A stretch of 38,186 nucleotides of DNA from an uncultured Clostridia bacterium (GCA_947629045.1 CANRCF010000014.1:1-38186), one strand, 5' to 3'. Positions 1-8,299 are shown, numbered from the stretch's first letter. Program-made: numbers and translations. Notes: a model not told the origin generated them from the letters alone.

Positions 1-74
1 AACACAGAAGTCAAGCTCCAATGTGCCGACGATATTTGTGGGTTACCCTACTGAGACAATAGGTTGTCGCCAGA
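1..74 (+). rRNA. 5S ribosomal RNA, 3' part
   Basis: The window opens inside a 5S rRNA. The AACACAGAAG segment, the GCCGA segment and the closing TTGTCGCCAG match the 3' two thirds of bacterial 5S rRNA. The 5' part and presumably the 16S and 23S genes lie upstream of the window. Two tRNA genes follow directly, as is common at the end of clostridial rRNA operons. The 3' end is placed to within a few bases. Confidence 0.9.
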
Positions 75-83
75 TTTAAATAT

Positions 84-159
84 TCTCCGTTAGCTCAGTC
101 GGTAGAGCGCTCGGCTGTTAACCGATAGGTCGTCCGTTCGAGTCGGACACGGAGAGCCA
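84..159 (+). tRNA. tRNA-Asn (anticodon GTT)
   Basis: This is a complete cloverleaf. Acceptor arm TCTCCGT pairs with ACGGAGA, the discriminator is G and CCA is encoded at 157-159. The T arm is GTCCG-TTCGAGT-CGGAC and the anticodon GTT lies at 117-119 in the loop CTGTTAA. It starts ten bases after the 5S rRNA and is probably cotranscribed with it. A terminator hairpin follows at once. Confidence 0.96.
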
Positions 160-161
160 TT

Positions 162-187
162 AAGCTAGCAGTAATGCTAGCTTTTTA
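162..187 (+). terminator. Intrinsic terminator after tRNA-Asn
   Basis: AAGCTAGCA (162-170) pairs with TGCTAGCTT (175-183) around a GTAA loop and is followed by a short T run. It probably ends the rRNA/tRNA-Asn transcript. Confidence 0.85.
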
Positions 188-195
188 TGTATTAT

Positions 196-287
196 GGAGT
201 GATATCGAAGTGGTCATAACGAGCTGCACTGGAACTGCAGTACCTTCATTTTGGGGGCCGTGGGTTCGAATCCCACTCACTCCGCCA
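196..287 (+). tRNA. tRNA-Ser (anticodon GGA)
   Basis: This is a class II tRNA with a long variable arm. Acceptor arm GGAGTGA pairs with TCACTCC, the discriminator is G and CCA is encoded at 285-287. Anticodon stem CTGCA/TGCAG carries loop CTGGAAC with anticodon GGA at 231-233. The T arm is GTGGG-TTCGAAT-CCCAC. Confidence 0.96.
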
Positions 288-303
288 AAATAAAAAACAC
301 TAA

Positions 304-344
304 AAAACCATACAATTACTAAAAAAGTATTTTGTATGGTTTTC
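304..344. terminator. Bidirectional intrinsic terminator
   Basis: AAAACCATACA (304-314) pairs with TGTATGGTTTT (333-343). The A-rich left and T-rich right flanks let it work in both directions. It separates tRNA-Ser from the convergent glycosyltransferase gene that ends at 370. Confidence 0.8.
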
Positions 345-369
345 TTGTAAAATGACTAATTTTTTTATC

Positions 370-1083
370 TTAAATCTCAGGTTGCATAGAAATAACTTCA
401 TCTGCTTCTTCTTGACTTAAATAATTATTTTCTACCATAGTAGAAATAACCTTTTTTTGTCTACTTAAAGTAAGGTTTAAATTAGCAGTAGGAGCATATA
501 CACTAGGAGCATTTGGAATGCCAGCCATCATTGTTGCCTCATATAAAGTCATATCTTGTGGTTCTTTATCTAAGTAGCCATTACAAGCTTCTCTAATTCC
601 ATAGTAGCCATCTCCAAAATAAATAGTATTTACATATAACTCTAAAATTTCATCTTTTTCATAACTTTTTTCTAAATCATTTCCCATAAACATTTCAGCT
701 ATTTTACGATAAGCATAATTCTTATCATTTGAAATGAAATATAAATTTTTTGCAACTTGCTGTGTGATTGTGCTACCACCTTCTAATAAATCACCATAAC
801 GAATATTAGTAATAATTGCTCTTACAATAGCAATTGGGTCAATAGCACCATGATCATAAAAACGATGGTCTTCAACAGAAATGACAGCATCTTTATAATA
901 TTTAGGTAAATCTTCTATCTTAACATAATTTTTATCATTCTGAATTTTTTCTATTTTATCTTTTAAACTAATTTCAGCCAGAGCATCTTTGTACATAGCG
1001 TGTCCATTATATACAAAAAAACCGAATACAAGAATTAAAATTAGTAAAATAATAAGGAGAATTCTTCTAATCCATTTAAACAT
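370..1083 (-). CDS. Monofunctional peptidoglycan glycosyltransferase (GT51)
   Basis: This 237-aa protein polymerises lipid II into glycan strands at the outer face of the membrane. It has a single N-terminal membrane anchor (about residues 8-25) followed directly by a GT51 transglycosylase domain. The catalytic-Glu motif EDHRFYDHG is at 71-79 and EGGSTITQQVAKNLY is at 101-115. The conserved EILELYVNTIYFG segment is at about 145-157. There is no transpeptidase domain, so it is an MtgA-like single-domain enzyme rather than a class A PBP. The start has AAAGGA about ten bases upstream. The gene has its own SigA-type promoter and ends against the bidirectional terminator at 304-344. The family call is firm. 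Its specific role, vegetative or sporulation, cannot be read from the sequence. Confidence 0.93.
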   Translation of the reverse strand: MFKWIRRILLIILLILILVFGFFVYNGHAMYKDALAEISLKDKIEKIQNDKNYVKIEDLPKYYKDAVISVEDHRFYDHGAIDPIAIVRAIITNIRYGDLLEGGSTITQQVAKNLYFISNDKNYAYRKIAEMFMGNDLEKSYEKDEILELYVNTIYFGDGYYGIREACNGYLDKEPQDMTLYEATMMAGIPNAPSVYAPTANLNLTLSRQKKVISTMVENNYLSQEEADEVISMQPEI

Positions 1084-1158
1084 ATATCTTCAGTCCTTTC
1101 TGATGTATATTTAAAATTATTCTATAAAACTAACATTAAAAATACTCTACTAATATTT

Positions 1159-1186
1159 ATTATACAATTTATATAAAAAAAATCAA
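1159..1186 (-). promoter_or_regulatory. SigA-type promoter of the glycosyltransferase gene
   Basis: On the minus strand TTGATT (1186-1181) and TATAAT (1164-1159) are 16 bases apart, about 75 bases upstream of the start codon at 1083. Confidence 0.6.
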
Positions 1187-1236
1187 TTAATATTTTATTA
1201 AATTATTATAAGTAATTATCATTTTAGAATAAAAAA

Positions 1237-1281
1237 TAAAAGTGTATGCATTTAATAAAAATAGCATACACTTATTTTTTT
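1237..1281 (-). terminator. Intrinsic terminator downstream of spoIVA
   Basis: AAAGTGTATGC (1239-1249) and GCATACACTT (1264-1273) form a hairpin flanked by A and T runs. It lies downstream of the spoIVA stop on the minus strand and could work in both directions. Confidence 0.75.
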
Positions 1282-1322
1282 ACTTAAAACAACTATAAAT
1301 AAGATAAAAGTGACTTAAAAAG

Positions 1323-1353
1323 CCTAAGACAAAAACCCAGTCCCATTGTCTAA
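1323..1353 (-). repeat. Short hairpin-forming repeat, copy 1 (REP-like)
   Basis: Read on the minus strand, the 28-base core starts AGACAATGGGACTGGG and ends TTTTTGTCTTAG. It matches the element at the end of folD (4584-4611) at about 24 of 28 positions. GACAA and TTGTC form short inverted ends. The element overlaps the spoIVA stop codon (TAG at 1352-1350). Confidence 0.7.
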
Positions 1354-2832
1354 AGTATAATACAAATTAATCCTCCACTGCCTTCATTTACAATTCTCTC
1401 TAATGTTTCTTGAAGCTTTGCTTGAGCTTCTGCTGGCATCCTTGCAAGTTTATTCTGTAAGCCTTCATTAACAAGTTCATGTAAGTTCTTTCCAAATATA
1501 TTAGATTCCCATATCTTTTTAGGATCAGATTCAAATTCAGAAAGTAAGTAATTAACTAAGTCTTCAGATTGTTTTTCGCTTCCAACAATAGGAGAAACCT
1601 CAGTTTCAATGTTTGCTTGAATTAAATGTAGGCTAGGTGCCTTTGCCTTAAGTTTTACACCAAAGCGAGAGCCTTGTTTTACCATTTCAGGTTCTTCTAA
1701 TATAAGTTCATCAATAGAAGGTGTAACTATGCCATAACCGGTAGATTTAGCCTGCTCTAATGCATAAGCAATTTTATCATATTGTTTTTTTACACTTGCA
1801 AATTCTGTCATAGTTGTAAATAAAGCACCTTCATTGTCAATTTGAACGCCAGAAATTTCAGTTAACACTTGATAGAAAAGTTCATCATGTAATTGAATAT
1901 GTACATGAACATTACCTTCGCCAAGATTAATTTCTTCTACGGTAGTTTTAGTAATTACTTTTGTAGCTTGAAGCTCATTAATACCACTATCAATTTGCTT
2001 TAAAATGTGAATATCAGAAAAAGCAGTTTGAATTTCTTGGTATAATTCTTGTTTTAGCCAATGGTCATCAGGAAGCCCATCAACCCATCTAGGAAAATCT
2101 ATGTCAATTGTTTCAATAGGAAATTCGTATAAAATTTTCCCGAATATATCATTAATATCTTCTAAATCTAATCGTGCACAATCTGTTGGAATAACAGGAA
2201 CTTGATATTTAGCCTCTAACTGAGATGCTAAACTTTTTGTATAATCAGAAAATGGATCGTCACTATTTAAAACAATTACAAAAGGTTTATTAAGTTCTTT
2301 TAACTCTTTAACTACACGCTCTTCGGCATTAATATAGTCTTCTCTTGGAATATCTGTAATACTACCATCTGTTGTAACTAAAATACCGATAGTAGAATGT
2401 TCAGCAATAACTTTACGAGTACCAATTTCAGCAGCCTCTTCAAAAGGAATGTCCTCCTCGTACCATGGCGTTTTAACCATACGAGGCATATCATCTTCTA
2501 AATAGCCTATTGCATTATTAACTAAATAGCCAACACAATCAACTAACCTTGTTTTAAATTTTAAGTTATCACCAACTGTAATTTCCACAGCTTCATTTGG
2601 AACAAACTTAGGCTCTGTGGTCATAATGGTTCTGCCTCCCGCACTTTGTGGAAGCTCATCACGAGCACGTTCCTTTTTGTATTCGTTATCAATGTTTGGT
2701 ATAACAAGTAAATCCATAAAATTCTTAATAAATGTAGACTTTCCGAGTACGAACAGGACCAACAACACCAACGTAAATGTCACCATCAGTACGTTCTGCT
2801 ATATCTTGATATAATTTTAAATTCTCATTCAT
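1350..2832 (-). CDS. spoIVA: SpoIVA spore coat morphogenetic ATPase, read through a +1 frameshift
   Basis: SpoIVA is an ATPase that polymerises on the forespore surface and forms the base of the spore coat. The reading starts at ATG 2832 after GAGGGGG and gives MNENLKLYQDIAERTDGDIY, then GPVRT, the beginning of the Walker A region. There an in-frame CGG (2745-2743) breaks the frame. If the C is skipped the reading continues as GGA AAG TCT (G-K-S), restoring the P-loop and a full-length protein that ends GSGGLICIIL. Gene length is 3n+1 and gives 493 residues, matching the 492 of B. subtilis SpoIVA. Without the shift translation stops six codons later, giving a 35-aa peptide. The segments PQSAGGRTIMTTEPKFVPN, TPWYEEDIPF and AAEIGTRKVI are strongly family-typical. 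A SigE-like promoter precedes it. Confidence 0.93.
2743..2745 (-). other. In-frame CGG, +1 frameshift site in spoIVA
   Basis: Codon 30 read from ATG 2832 is CGG, in the context CGT ACT C GGA AAG TCT. Zero frame reaches TAA six codons later. The +1 frame starts at GGA, the invariant Gly of the Walker A motif (GPVRTGKST). Confidence 0.85.
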
Positions 2833-2879
2833 GAATATTTTAAACCCCCTCTAAGAAATGTTTGTACTAAACTTTATTT

Positions 2880-2908
2880 AATGTATATTAGCTATTCCAA
2901 AAGTTATG
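2880..2908 (-). promoter_or_regulatory. Candidate SigE promoter of spoIVA
   Basis: On the minus strand CATAACT (2908-2902) is followed after 14 bases by TATACATT (2887-2880). The SigE consensus is roughly ATA in the -35 and CATACANT in the -10. In B. subtilis spoIVA is transcribed by SigE, so the match fits the gene. Inference from two short motifs. Confidence 0.5.
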
Positions 2909-3001
2909 ACAAAAATTTGAAAAAAATTATATACGATAAGTAAAAAGTTAAATGTAATTCTACATTAGTAAAGTATTAAAATAGAAAATTCTTAAAATCA
3001 A

Positions 3002-3030
3002 TTGACAAATCATATTACAAATAATAGAAT
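3002..3030 (+). promoter_or_regulatory. SigA promoter of the membrane protein at 3098
   Basis: TTGACA (3002-3007), 17-base spacer, TAGAAT (3025-3030). This is a near-consensus SigA promoter about 60 bases upstream of the start codon. Confidence 0.8.
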
Positions 3031-3097
3031 TAAATAATAAGAAGGGCTTATATAAAAAATATAGTCACACAAGAAAAAATAAAAGGAGGAAATAAAA

Positions 3098-3655
3098 ATG
3101 GGAGTAGCATCACTTGTATTAGGAATTATAGGAATTTTCACAGCAGTAACATTTATAATCTCACCACTTGGTTTTATAGGGGTAGTTGTAGGATTAATTT
3201 TAGGAATTGTAGATGTAGTAAAAAAAGGTAAAACTGGTCAAAATGTAACAATGGGAATTGTAGGTATTGTAATATGTGCAATTATGGTAGTAACACTTTT
3301 AGTAGAAAGTGCAATCATGCTACTTGGGGTAGGTACATTTTTAATGGCATCAGATTCATTATCATTATCAGATATGTCATCTAATGTATCTTCACAAGAG
3401 GTAGAAACATTTAATTCTAGATTTAAAAGTTATCAAGGAAACATTACAGGATCAAGTGTAAGAGCTTTATTAAATTCGGTAAACTCAAATAATATAATAT
3501 ATGATGATCATATTATTACTTGCAAATATAATGGAACAACAATGAATACTACTACAATTAAAAGCCAAATAAGTGTAGGACAAAAGTATAGTGTAAAATT
3601 TGGCTATGATAGAGAAGGTTATATAAATACTGTAAACATCACAGGAATTTATTAA
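3098..3655 (+). CDS. Small membrane protein, DUF4190-like N-terminus
   Basis: This 185-aa protein is of unknown function. Residues 1-42 form two closely spaced hydrophobic segments with glycine-rich turns (ASLVLGIIGIF, GVVVGLILGIVDVVKKGKTG). A third hydrophobic segment runs from about 50 to 82. This resembles DUF4190-type small membrane proteins. After a Ser-rich linker, residues about 102-185 form a polar domain (FNSRFKSYQGNITGSSVRALLNSVNSNN and a beta-rich end). Such a domain occurs behind membrane segments in other clostridial proteins, but I cannot name it. A strong RBS (AAAGGAGG) and a near-consensus SigA promoter suggest good expression as a single gene. Confidence 0.75.
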   Translation: MGVASLVLGIIGIFTAVTFIISPLGFIGVVVGLILGIVDVVKKGKTGQNVTMGIVGIVICAIMVVTLLVESAIMLLGVGTFLMASDSLSLSDMSSNVSSQEVETFNSRFKSYQGNITGSSVRALLNSVNSNNIIYDDHIITCKYNGTTMNTTTIKSQISVGQKYSVKFGYDREGYINTVNITGIY

Positions 3656-3747
3656 AATACCTATAAAATTAATAAATAGAAATTATGCTGAAAAATCCTA
3701 AAAAATAATTATAATTTAATATAACTTATGAAAGGAATTATTAAAAA

Positions 3748-4611
3748 ATGGCAATAGTTATAAATGGAAAAGAACTAGCTCAAAAAGTAAGATTAGGATT
3801 AAAAGATGAAGTAGAAAATTTAAAAACAAAAGGAATAAAGCCTAAACTTGCAGTAATCATGGTAGGAAATGATAAAGCATCTGAAGTATATGTACGTAAT
3901 AAAAGTAAAGCTTGTAATGAAATTGGAATAGAATTTGAAGAATTCTTGATGCCAGAAGAAACGACAAGAGAAGAACTATTAAATCTAATAAAAGATTTAA
4001 ATGAAAGAAAAGACGTTAATGGAATTTTACTTCAAAGCCCAATTCCAAAACATCTAGACATAAGAGAAGCTTTTAATACAATAGATTATAGAAAAGATGT
4101 GGATGGTTTTCATCCAATAAATGTAGGGAAACTAGCAATAGGTGAGGAAAGTTTTGTTTCGTGCACACCAGCAGGCGTAATGAAAATGTTAGAAGAATAT
4201 GGAATTAATCCAGAAGGAAAAAGAGCAGTTGTAATTGGTAGAAGTAATATTGTGGGTAAGCCATTATCACAGCTTTTATTAAATGCAAATGCAACGGTAA
4301 CTATTTGTCATTCAAGAACACAAAATATTAAAGAAATTGCGAAAGAAGCAGATATCTTAGTTGCAGCACTTGGAAAACCAAAATTTGTAACAGCAGATAT
4401 GGTAAAACAAGGAGCAGTTGTAATAGATGTAGGTATTAACAGAAATGAAGAAGGAAAGTTAATAGGTGATGTTGATTACGAAAATGTAGAACCTATAGCA
4501 TCATACATTACGCCAGTTCCAGGAGGGGTTGGACCTATGACAATTGCAATGCTTATGTGCAATGTAGTTAAGGCTGCAAAACAAGACAGCGGGACGGGGA
4601 TTTTGTCTTAG
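3748..4611 (+). CDS. folD: FolD, methylene-THF dehydrogenase / methenyl-THF cyclohydrolase
   Basis: This bifunctional cytosolic enzyme interconverts 5,10-methylene-THF and 10-formyl-THF. At 287 aa it has normal family length. The catalytic Tyr48 and Lys52 lie in YVRNKSKAC and LLQSPIP is at 94-100. KDVDGFHP is at 116-123, the Rossmann motif VIGRSNIVGKPLSQ follows in the middle, and PVPGGVGPMTIAML is near the C-terminus. One-carbon supply links it to thyA and folA at 26085-27449. The last eight residues (DSGTGILS) and the stop codon are encoded by a repeat element, so the natural C-terminus may have been altered by its insertion. Confidence 0.97.
   Translation: MAIVINGKELAQKVRLGLKDEVENLKTKGIKPKLAVIMVGNDKASEVYVRNKSKACNEIGIEFEEFLMPEETTREELLNLIKDLNERKDVNGILLQSPIPKHLDIREAFNTIDYRKDVDGFHPINVGKLAIGEESFVSCTPAGVMKMLEEYGINPEGKRAVVIGRSNIVGKPLSQLLLNANATVTICHSRTQNIKEIAKEADILVAALGKPKFVTADMVKQGAVVIDVGINRNEEGKLIGDVDYENVEPIASYITPVPGGVGPMTIAMLMCNVVKAAKQDSGTGILS
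4583..4611 (+). repeat. Short hairpin-forming repeat, copy 2, inside the end of folD
   Basis: The element starts AGACAGCGGGACGGGG and ends ATTTTGTCTTAG. It matches the copy beside spoIVA at about 24 of 28 positions. AAGACA and TGTCTT are inverted ends. Its last three bases are the folD stop codon. Confidence 0.7.
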
Positions 4612-4736
4612 AAAAAATTAACATTAAAGAAAAATAATTATATTTAAAATGGATAACTTACTTTAAAAATAAAATTATAGAAAATAAAATTAGGGGAAAA
4701 TTAGGGGCAAGATAAAACAAAAAGGAGATAAGAATT

Positions 4737-5408
4737 ATGCAAGTTATTTATCAAGCTCAAAAAGAGTACCCAGAAAAATTAGAAAAAATTTATGCACCAC
4801 CTGCAAAGCTATATTTGCTAGGTGATGCTTCTGTTTTAAATAGGACATCAATAGCTATAATAGGTTGTAGAGATGCAAGTGAATACGGAAAAAAAGTAGC
4901 ATATAATTTTGCTTATGAACTTGCTAAAAAAGGAATAGTTATTGTAAGCGGTCTGGCTAGAGGAATAGATATATGTAGCCATTTAGGTGCAATAAAAGCA
5001 GGAGGCAAAACAATAGCAGTTTTAGGAAGCGGTTTTGGGCACATTTATCCATCAGAACATAAGAAATTCTGCAAAGAAATTCTGCAAACTGGTGGTGCAA
5101 TAATTTCAGAATATGAATATAATAAAAAGCCTGAAAAAACGAATTTTCCTGTAAGAAATAGAATAATAAGTGGCTTATCAGAAGGGGTTTTAGTAGTAGA
5201 AGCTAAAAAGAAAAGTGGCACACTTATTACAGTAGATTATGCATTAGAGCAAGGAAGAGAAGTATTTGCAATTCCAGGTGAAATAGAAAAGGAAAATTCT
5301 TATGGTACGAATGAATTAATAAAGCAAGGTGCAAAGCTTGTTACAAATATAGAAGATATATTAGAAGAAATAAAATGTGCCTTGCAAAAAACGAAAATTA
5401 TGATATAA
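4737..5408 (+). CDS. dprA: DprA/Smf-family DNA-processing protein, core domain only
   Basis: DprA binds incoming single-stranded DNA and loads RecA during transformation. This 223-aa protein holds the Rossmann-like core. Motifs are IAIIGCRDAS (about 39-48), SGLARGID (69-76), GGAIISEY (about 119-126) and NFPVRNRIISGLS (about 136-148). It then has KSGTLITVDYALEQGREVFAIPG, with the string split here only by its position near residues 160-182. It lacks the N-terminal SAM domain and the C-terminal winged helix of longer DprA proteins such as the roughly 300-360-aa forms. Sensible start with AAAGGAG seven bases upstream. The next gene follows after 33 bases. Whether this organism is transformable cannot be told. 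Confidence 0.88.
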   Translation: MQVIYQAQKEYPEKLEKIYAPPAKLYLLGDASVLNRTSIAIIGCRDASEYGKKVAYNFAYELAKKGIVIVSGLARGIDICSHLGAIKAGGKTIAVLGSGFGHIYPSEHKKFCKEILQTGGAIISEYEYNKKPEKTNFPVRNRIISGLSEGVLVVEAKKKSGTLITVDYALEQGREVFAIPGEIEKENSYGTNELIKQGAKLVTNIEDILEEIKCALQKTKIMI

Positions 5409-5441
5409 TAATGTCGATTAAAAATTGGGAGGGCAAAATAA

Positions 5442-6179
5442 TTGCCAAAGTTTTTTGTAAAAGAAAATCAAATTGAGAATAATGAAATAAAAATAATCGG
5501 TGAAGATGTAAAACATATAAGGCAGGTATTAAGAGCAAAGCAAGGAGAAAAGCTTAATATATGTAATATAGATAAAAGTATAAATTATCAAGCAACAATT
5601 AAAAAAATAGAATTAGATAATATTATCTGTGATATTAATTGTATTTTGAATGAAAGTTCAGAAACTAAAGTTGATATTACGGTATTCCAAGGAATTCCGA
5701 AAGCAGATAAAATGGAATATATAATTCAAAAGAATACGGAAATAGGTGTAAAAAAATTCATACCTGTTGAAATGAAAAGATGTGTTGTAAAGTTAGATGA
5801 AAAAGAAAAGCAAAAGAAAACAGAACGATGGCAAAAAATTGCAGAAGCAGCAGCTAAGCAAAGCGGTAGAGATTTAATTCCAAAAGTAGAGATGCCAATA
5901 AATGTAAATAAATTATCAGAAGAAATATTAAAGTATGATTTTGTTATATTAGCTTATGAAGAAGAAAAAGAGAATACTTTAAAAAATGAATTACAAAAAA
6001 ATAAAGCTTTTCAAGGAATGAAAATCGGCGTTATTATAGGTCCAGAAGGTGGAATAGATAAGAGTGAAATAAAAATACTAGATAATGCAAAGTTGATAAC
6101 ATTAGGGAAAAGAATTTTAAGAACTGAAACAGCATCAACAATAATTGTAAGTAACATAATATATGAATATGAAATGTAA
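5442..6179 (+). CDS. rsmE: RsmE, 16S rRNA m3U1498 methyltransferase
   Basis: This SAM-dependent SPOUT methyltransferase methylates N3 of U1498 in 16S rRNA. At 245 aa it has normal length. An N-terminal PUA-like part (MPKFFVKENQIENNEIKIIG start, with HIRQVLRAKQGE at about 26-37) leads into the SPOUT domain. The latter carries GIPKADKMEYIIQKNTEIGV, GVIIGPEGGI and LGKRILRTETAS. I chose the TTG at 5442 as start because GGGAGGG lies seven bases upstream and the protein begins exactly at the family N-terminus. The nearby ATG at 5411 is in another frame. The gene runs into the next one after 13 bases, so this is an operon. Confidence 0.95.
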   Translation: MPKFFVKENQIENNEIKIIGEDVKHIRQVLRAKQGEKLNICNIDKSINYQATIKKIELDNIICDINCILNESSETKVDITVFQGIPKADKMEYIIQKNTEIGVKKFIPVEMKRCVVKLDEKEKQKKTERWQKIAEAAAKQSGRDLIPKVEMPINVNKLSEEILKYDFVILAYEEEKENTLKNELQKNKAFQGMKIGVIIGPEGGIDKSEIKILDNAKLITLGKRILRTETASTIIVSNIIYEYEM

Positions 6180-6192
6180 GGAGGAAACTTAA

Positions 6193-7104
6193 ATGCCTGC
6201 AAAAAAAGAAGTAGTAAAAGAGGAAGAAAATAAACAAGAAACGAAGAAAAATAATAAGATAACTAGCGGAAATACAAAAAAAGTAGTACAAAAAAGAAGT
6301 TCCTCAAAAGTTAGTAAAGCAGTAGCTTCAAAACAAAAAACAAGTAGTTCAAAAACAAGTACAGGAAAAAAAGGCAGTGAAAAAGAAAACGAACCAAAAC
6401 AAAGAGCAAAGGCAAAAAATGTTAAACCAAAAGAAAGCAAAACATCAAGCACAGAAAATAAAAAAGAAGAAAAAATAAGCTTAGTTAAGCAAATAATTGA
6501 AGAGGAAAAAGAACTATCAAAAAAAGTAGTTAAAATAGATACAAAGCCAAATGAACCAAAAAAGAAAAAGGAAAAAGTACAGGCTAATACAAAAGCACTT
6601 AAAGTGAAAGAAATTAATGAAATTCAAGAAGTAGTAGCAAAAGAAATTAAACAAAAAAGAAAAATACCTCAATTAGAATTAAATAAAATATATACAAAGG
6701 TATTTGAAAATATATGTTTAGCAATTGTTATTATGCTTTATTTAAATTTTGTTATATTAGGCTTTATTAATATTGAACAAAAAGTATTAATTATAGATTT
6801 AAAAGTATTTGGAATTGCTCTTCTTGTTGTTTCAATATATATTATGGAAAAAGCATATAAATTGGAGAGTAAAGAATATTTATTTCATTCAATTGAAATA
6901 TTATTGTTATCAACTATAACTATTATTCTTATATATTTAAATTTAATTATACCAGAAAAAGTAATACCAATTGTTATGCTAATAGCATATTTATATTCAA
7001 TATATTATACTTTAAAAGCCATTATAGTATATAGTAAAATGAAAAAGCAATACTATATGAATACAATGAAGGAAATTATAAAAAATAAGAAAGAGGAAAA
7101 GTAA
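6193..7104 (+). CDS. Lys-rich protein with four C-terminal membrane segments, unknown
   Basis: I do not recognise this 303-aa protein. Residues 1 to about 160 are disordered, rich in Lys, Glu, Ser and Thr and very poor in aromatic residues. Residues about 173-193, 200-219, 231-252 and 257-280 are four hydrophobic segments, followed by a basic tail ending KNKKEEK. It could be a membrane-tethered protein with a long nucleic-acid-binding or scaffolding arm, but nothing proves it. Strong AAGGAGG and tight spacing (13 bases after rsmE, two bases before yicC) place it in an operon with RNA-processing genes. Confidence 0.8.
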   Translation: MPAKKEVVKEEENKQETKKNNKITSGNTKKVVQKRSSSKVSKAVASKQKTSSSKTSTGKKGSEKENEPKQRAKAKNVKPKESKTSSTENKKEEKISLVKQIIEEEKELSKKVVKIDTKPNEPKKKKEKVQANTKALKVKEINEIQEVVAKEIKQKRKIPQLELNKIYTKVFENICLAIVIMLYLNFVILGFINIEQKVLIIDLKVFGIALLVVSIYIMEKAYKLESKEYLFHSIEILLLSTITIILIYLNLIIPEKVIPIVMLIAYLYSIYYTLKAIIVYSKMKKQYYMNTMKEIIKNKKEEK

Positions 7105-7106
7105 AT

Positions 7107-7982
7107 ATGAATAGTATGACAGGATTTGGCAGAGCAAAGCTTGAAAAGGAAGCAAGAGAATATTTAGTAGAAATACGCTCTGTTAATCATAAATATGCAG
7201 ATATAACTGTAAGATTACCACGCAATCTCTTATACTTAGAAGATAGAGTTAGAAAAGCAATATTAAATAAGGTTTCAAGAGGAAAAGTAGAAGTATTTGT
7301 AAGCTATGCTAACTATGGTATAGAAGGCAAAAATGTTGTGATAAATAAGGAATTAGCTAAGTTATACATTAAGGAATTATCAGAATTAGCAGAAGAAGAA
7401 AATATATCTAGTGGACTTCGTGCAACAGAAATTTCAAAAATGCCAGATGTATTAAATGTAGAAGTTGAAGAAGAAAGCCTAGAAATTATATGGGAAGAAC
7501 TTTCAGAATGCTTAGAAAAAGCACTAGATAACTTTATAGAAATGAGAAAAATAGAAGGCCAAAAAATTAAACAAGATATAGAAAATCGCTTGCAAAATAT
7601 ATCAGAAAATGTCGATAAAATTTCTTCCTATTCTACTGGACTTGTCGAAGAATATGTAGTAAAATTAGAAGAAAGAATAAAAGAAATTTTAAAAACAGAT
7701 GCAGTAGACCAAACAAGACTAGCACAAGAGACTGTAATATATGCAGATAAATATTCAGTAGAAGAAGAACTTACAAGGTTAAAAAGCCATATAGAACAAT
7801 TTAAAAGCTTAATTGCAAGTGATGCACCTTGTGGAAAAAAACTAGATTTTCTAGTACAAGAAATGAATAGAGAAACAAATACAATAGGCTCAAAATCTGG
7901 AAAATTAGAAATAACAAATTTAGTTATTGAATTAAAAACAGAATTAGAAGACATAAGAGAACAGATTCAAAATATAGAATAG
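7107..7982 (+). CDS. yicC: YicC/YloC-family endoribonuclease
   Basis: This 291-aa protein has normal family length. Its N-terminus MNSMTGFGRA and the following EIRSVNHKYADITVRLP (about 22-38) are the YicC signature. The C-terminal DUF1732 part holds RLKSHIEQF, GKKLDFLVQEMNRE and NTIGSK near residues 228-262. YicC proteins are RNases implicated in mRNA and small-RNA decay in E. coli and B. subtilis. In B. subtilis the homologue sits with remA, gmk and rpoZ. Here rpoZ and gmk also follow, but no remA is seen in the 128-base gap. Confidence 0.94.
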   Translation: MNSMTGFGRAKLEKEAREYLVEIRSVNHKYADITVRLPRNLLYLEDRVRKAILNKVSRGKVEVFVSYANYGIEGKNVVINKELAKLYIKELSELAEEENISSGLRATEISKMPDVLNVEVEEESLEIIWEELSECLEKALDNFIEMRKIEGQKIKQDIENRLQNISENVDKISSYSTGLVEEYVVKLEERIKEILKTDAVDQTRLAQETVIYADKYSVEEELTRLKSHIEQFKSLIASDAPCGKKLDFLVQEMNRETNTIGSKSGKLEITNLVIELKTELEDIREQIQNIE

Positions 7983-8110
7983 AAATAAAAATATATAATT
8001 AAAAGATTAGAAAAAAACATAATAAAAACAAAGGCAAAAGTTATAAAATTTAAAATATTTAAAGTAGAAAGTTAAAATAAAAAGTTAATAAAAAGGAAAG
8101 AGGGAAAATC

Positions 8111-8299
8111 ATGTTAGTAAAACCAACTGTATTAGAATTATTAGAAAAAGTAGACAATCGTTTTCAATTAGTAATTGCTACTTCTAAAAGAGCTAGACAA
8201 ATTTCAACAGGAAGTACAAAACTTACACAAAAAGAAGAACCATCTTCAGTATCATTAGCAGCAGATGAAATAGCAGAAGGCAAGGTGACAATATGTTAG
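8111..8299 (+). CDS. rpoZ: RNA polymerase omega subunit
   Basis: This 62-aa protein matches omega in size and key segments: MLVKPTVLELLEKVDNRFQL at the N-terminus, TSKRARQIS (24-32) and SLAADEIAEGK at about 48-58. Omega helps assemble and stabilise beta-prime in RNA polymerase. Its last seven bases overlap the start of gmk, indicating translational coupling. The gene order rpoZ-gmk is the reverse of that in many Firmicutes. Confidence 0.92.
   Translation: MLVKPTVLELLEKVDNRFQLVIATSKRARQISTGSTKLTQKEEPSSVSLAADEIAEGKVTIC

Noticed and set aside
2700..2786. A SpoIVA start at 2786 with the N-terminus MVTFTLVLLVLFVLGKST
   Set aside because: This N-terminus is the wrong frame of the true start. The residues before GKST do not match SpoIVA, whereas ATG 2832 plus the +1 shift gives the family sequence and length.
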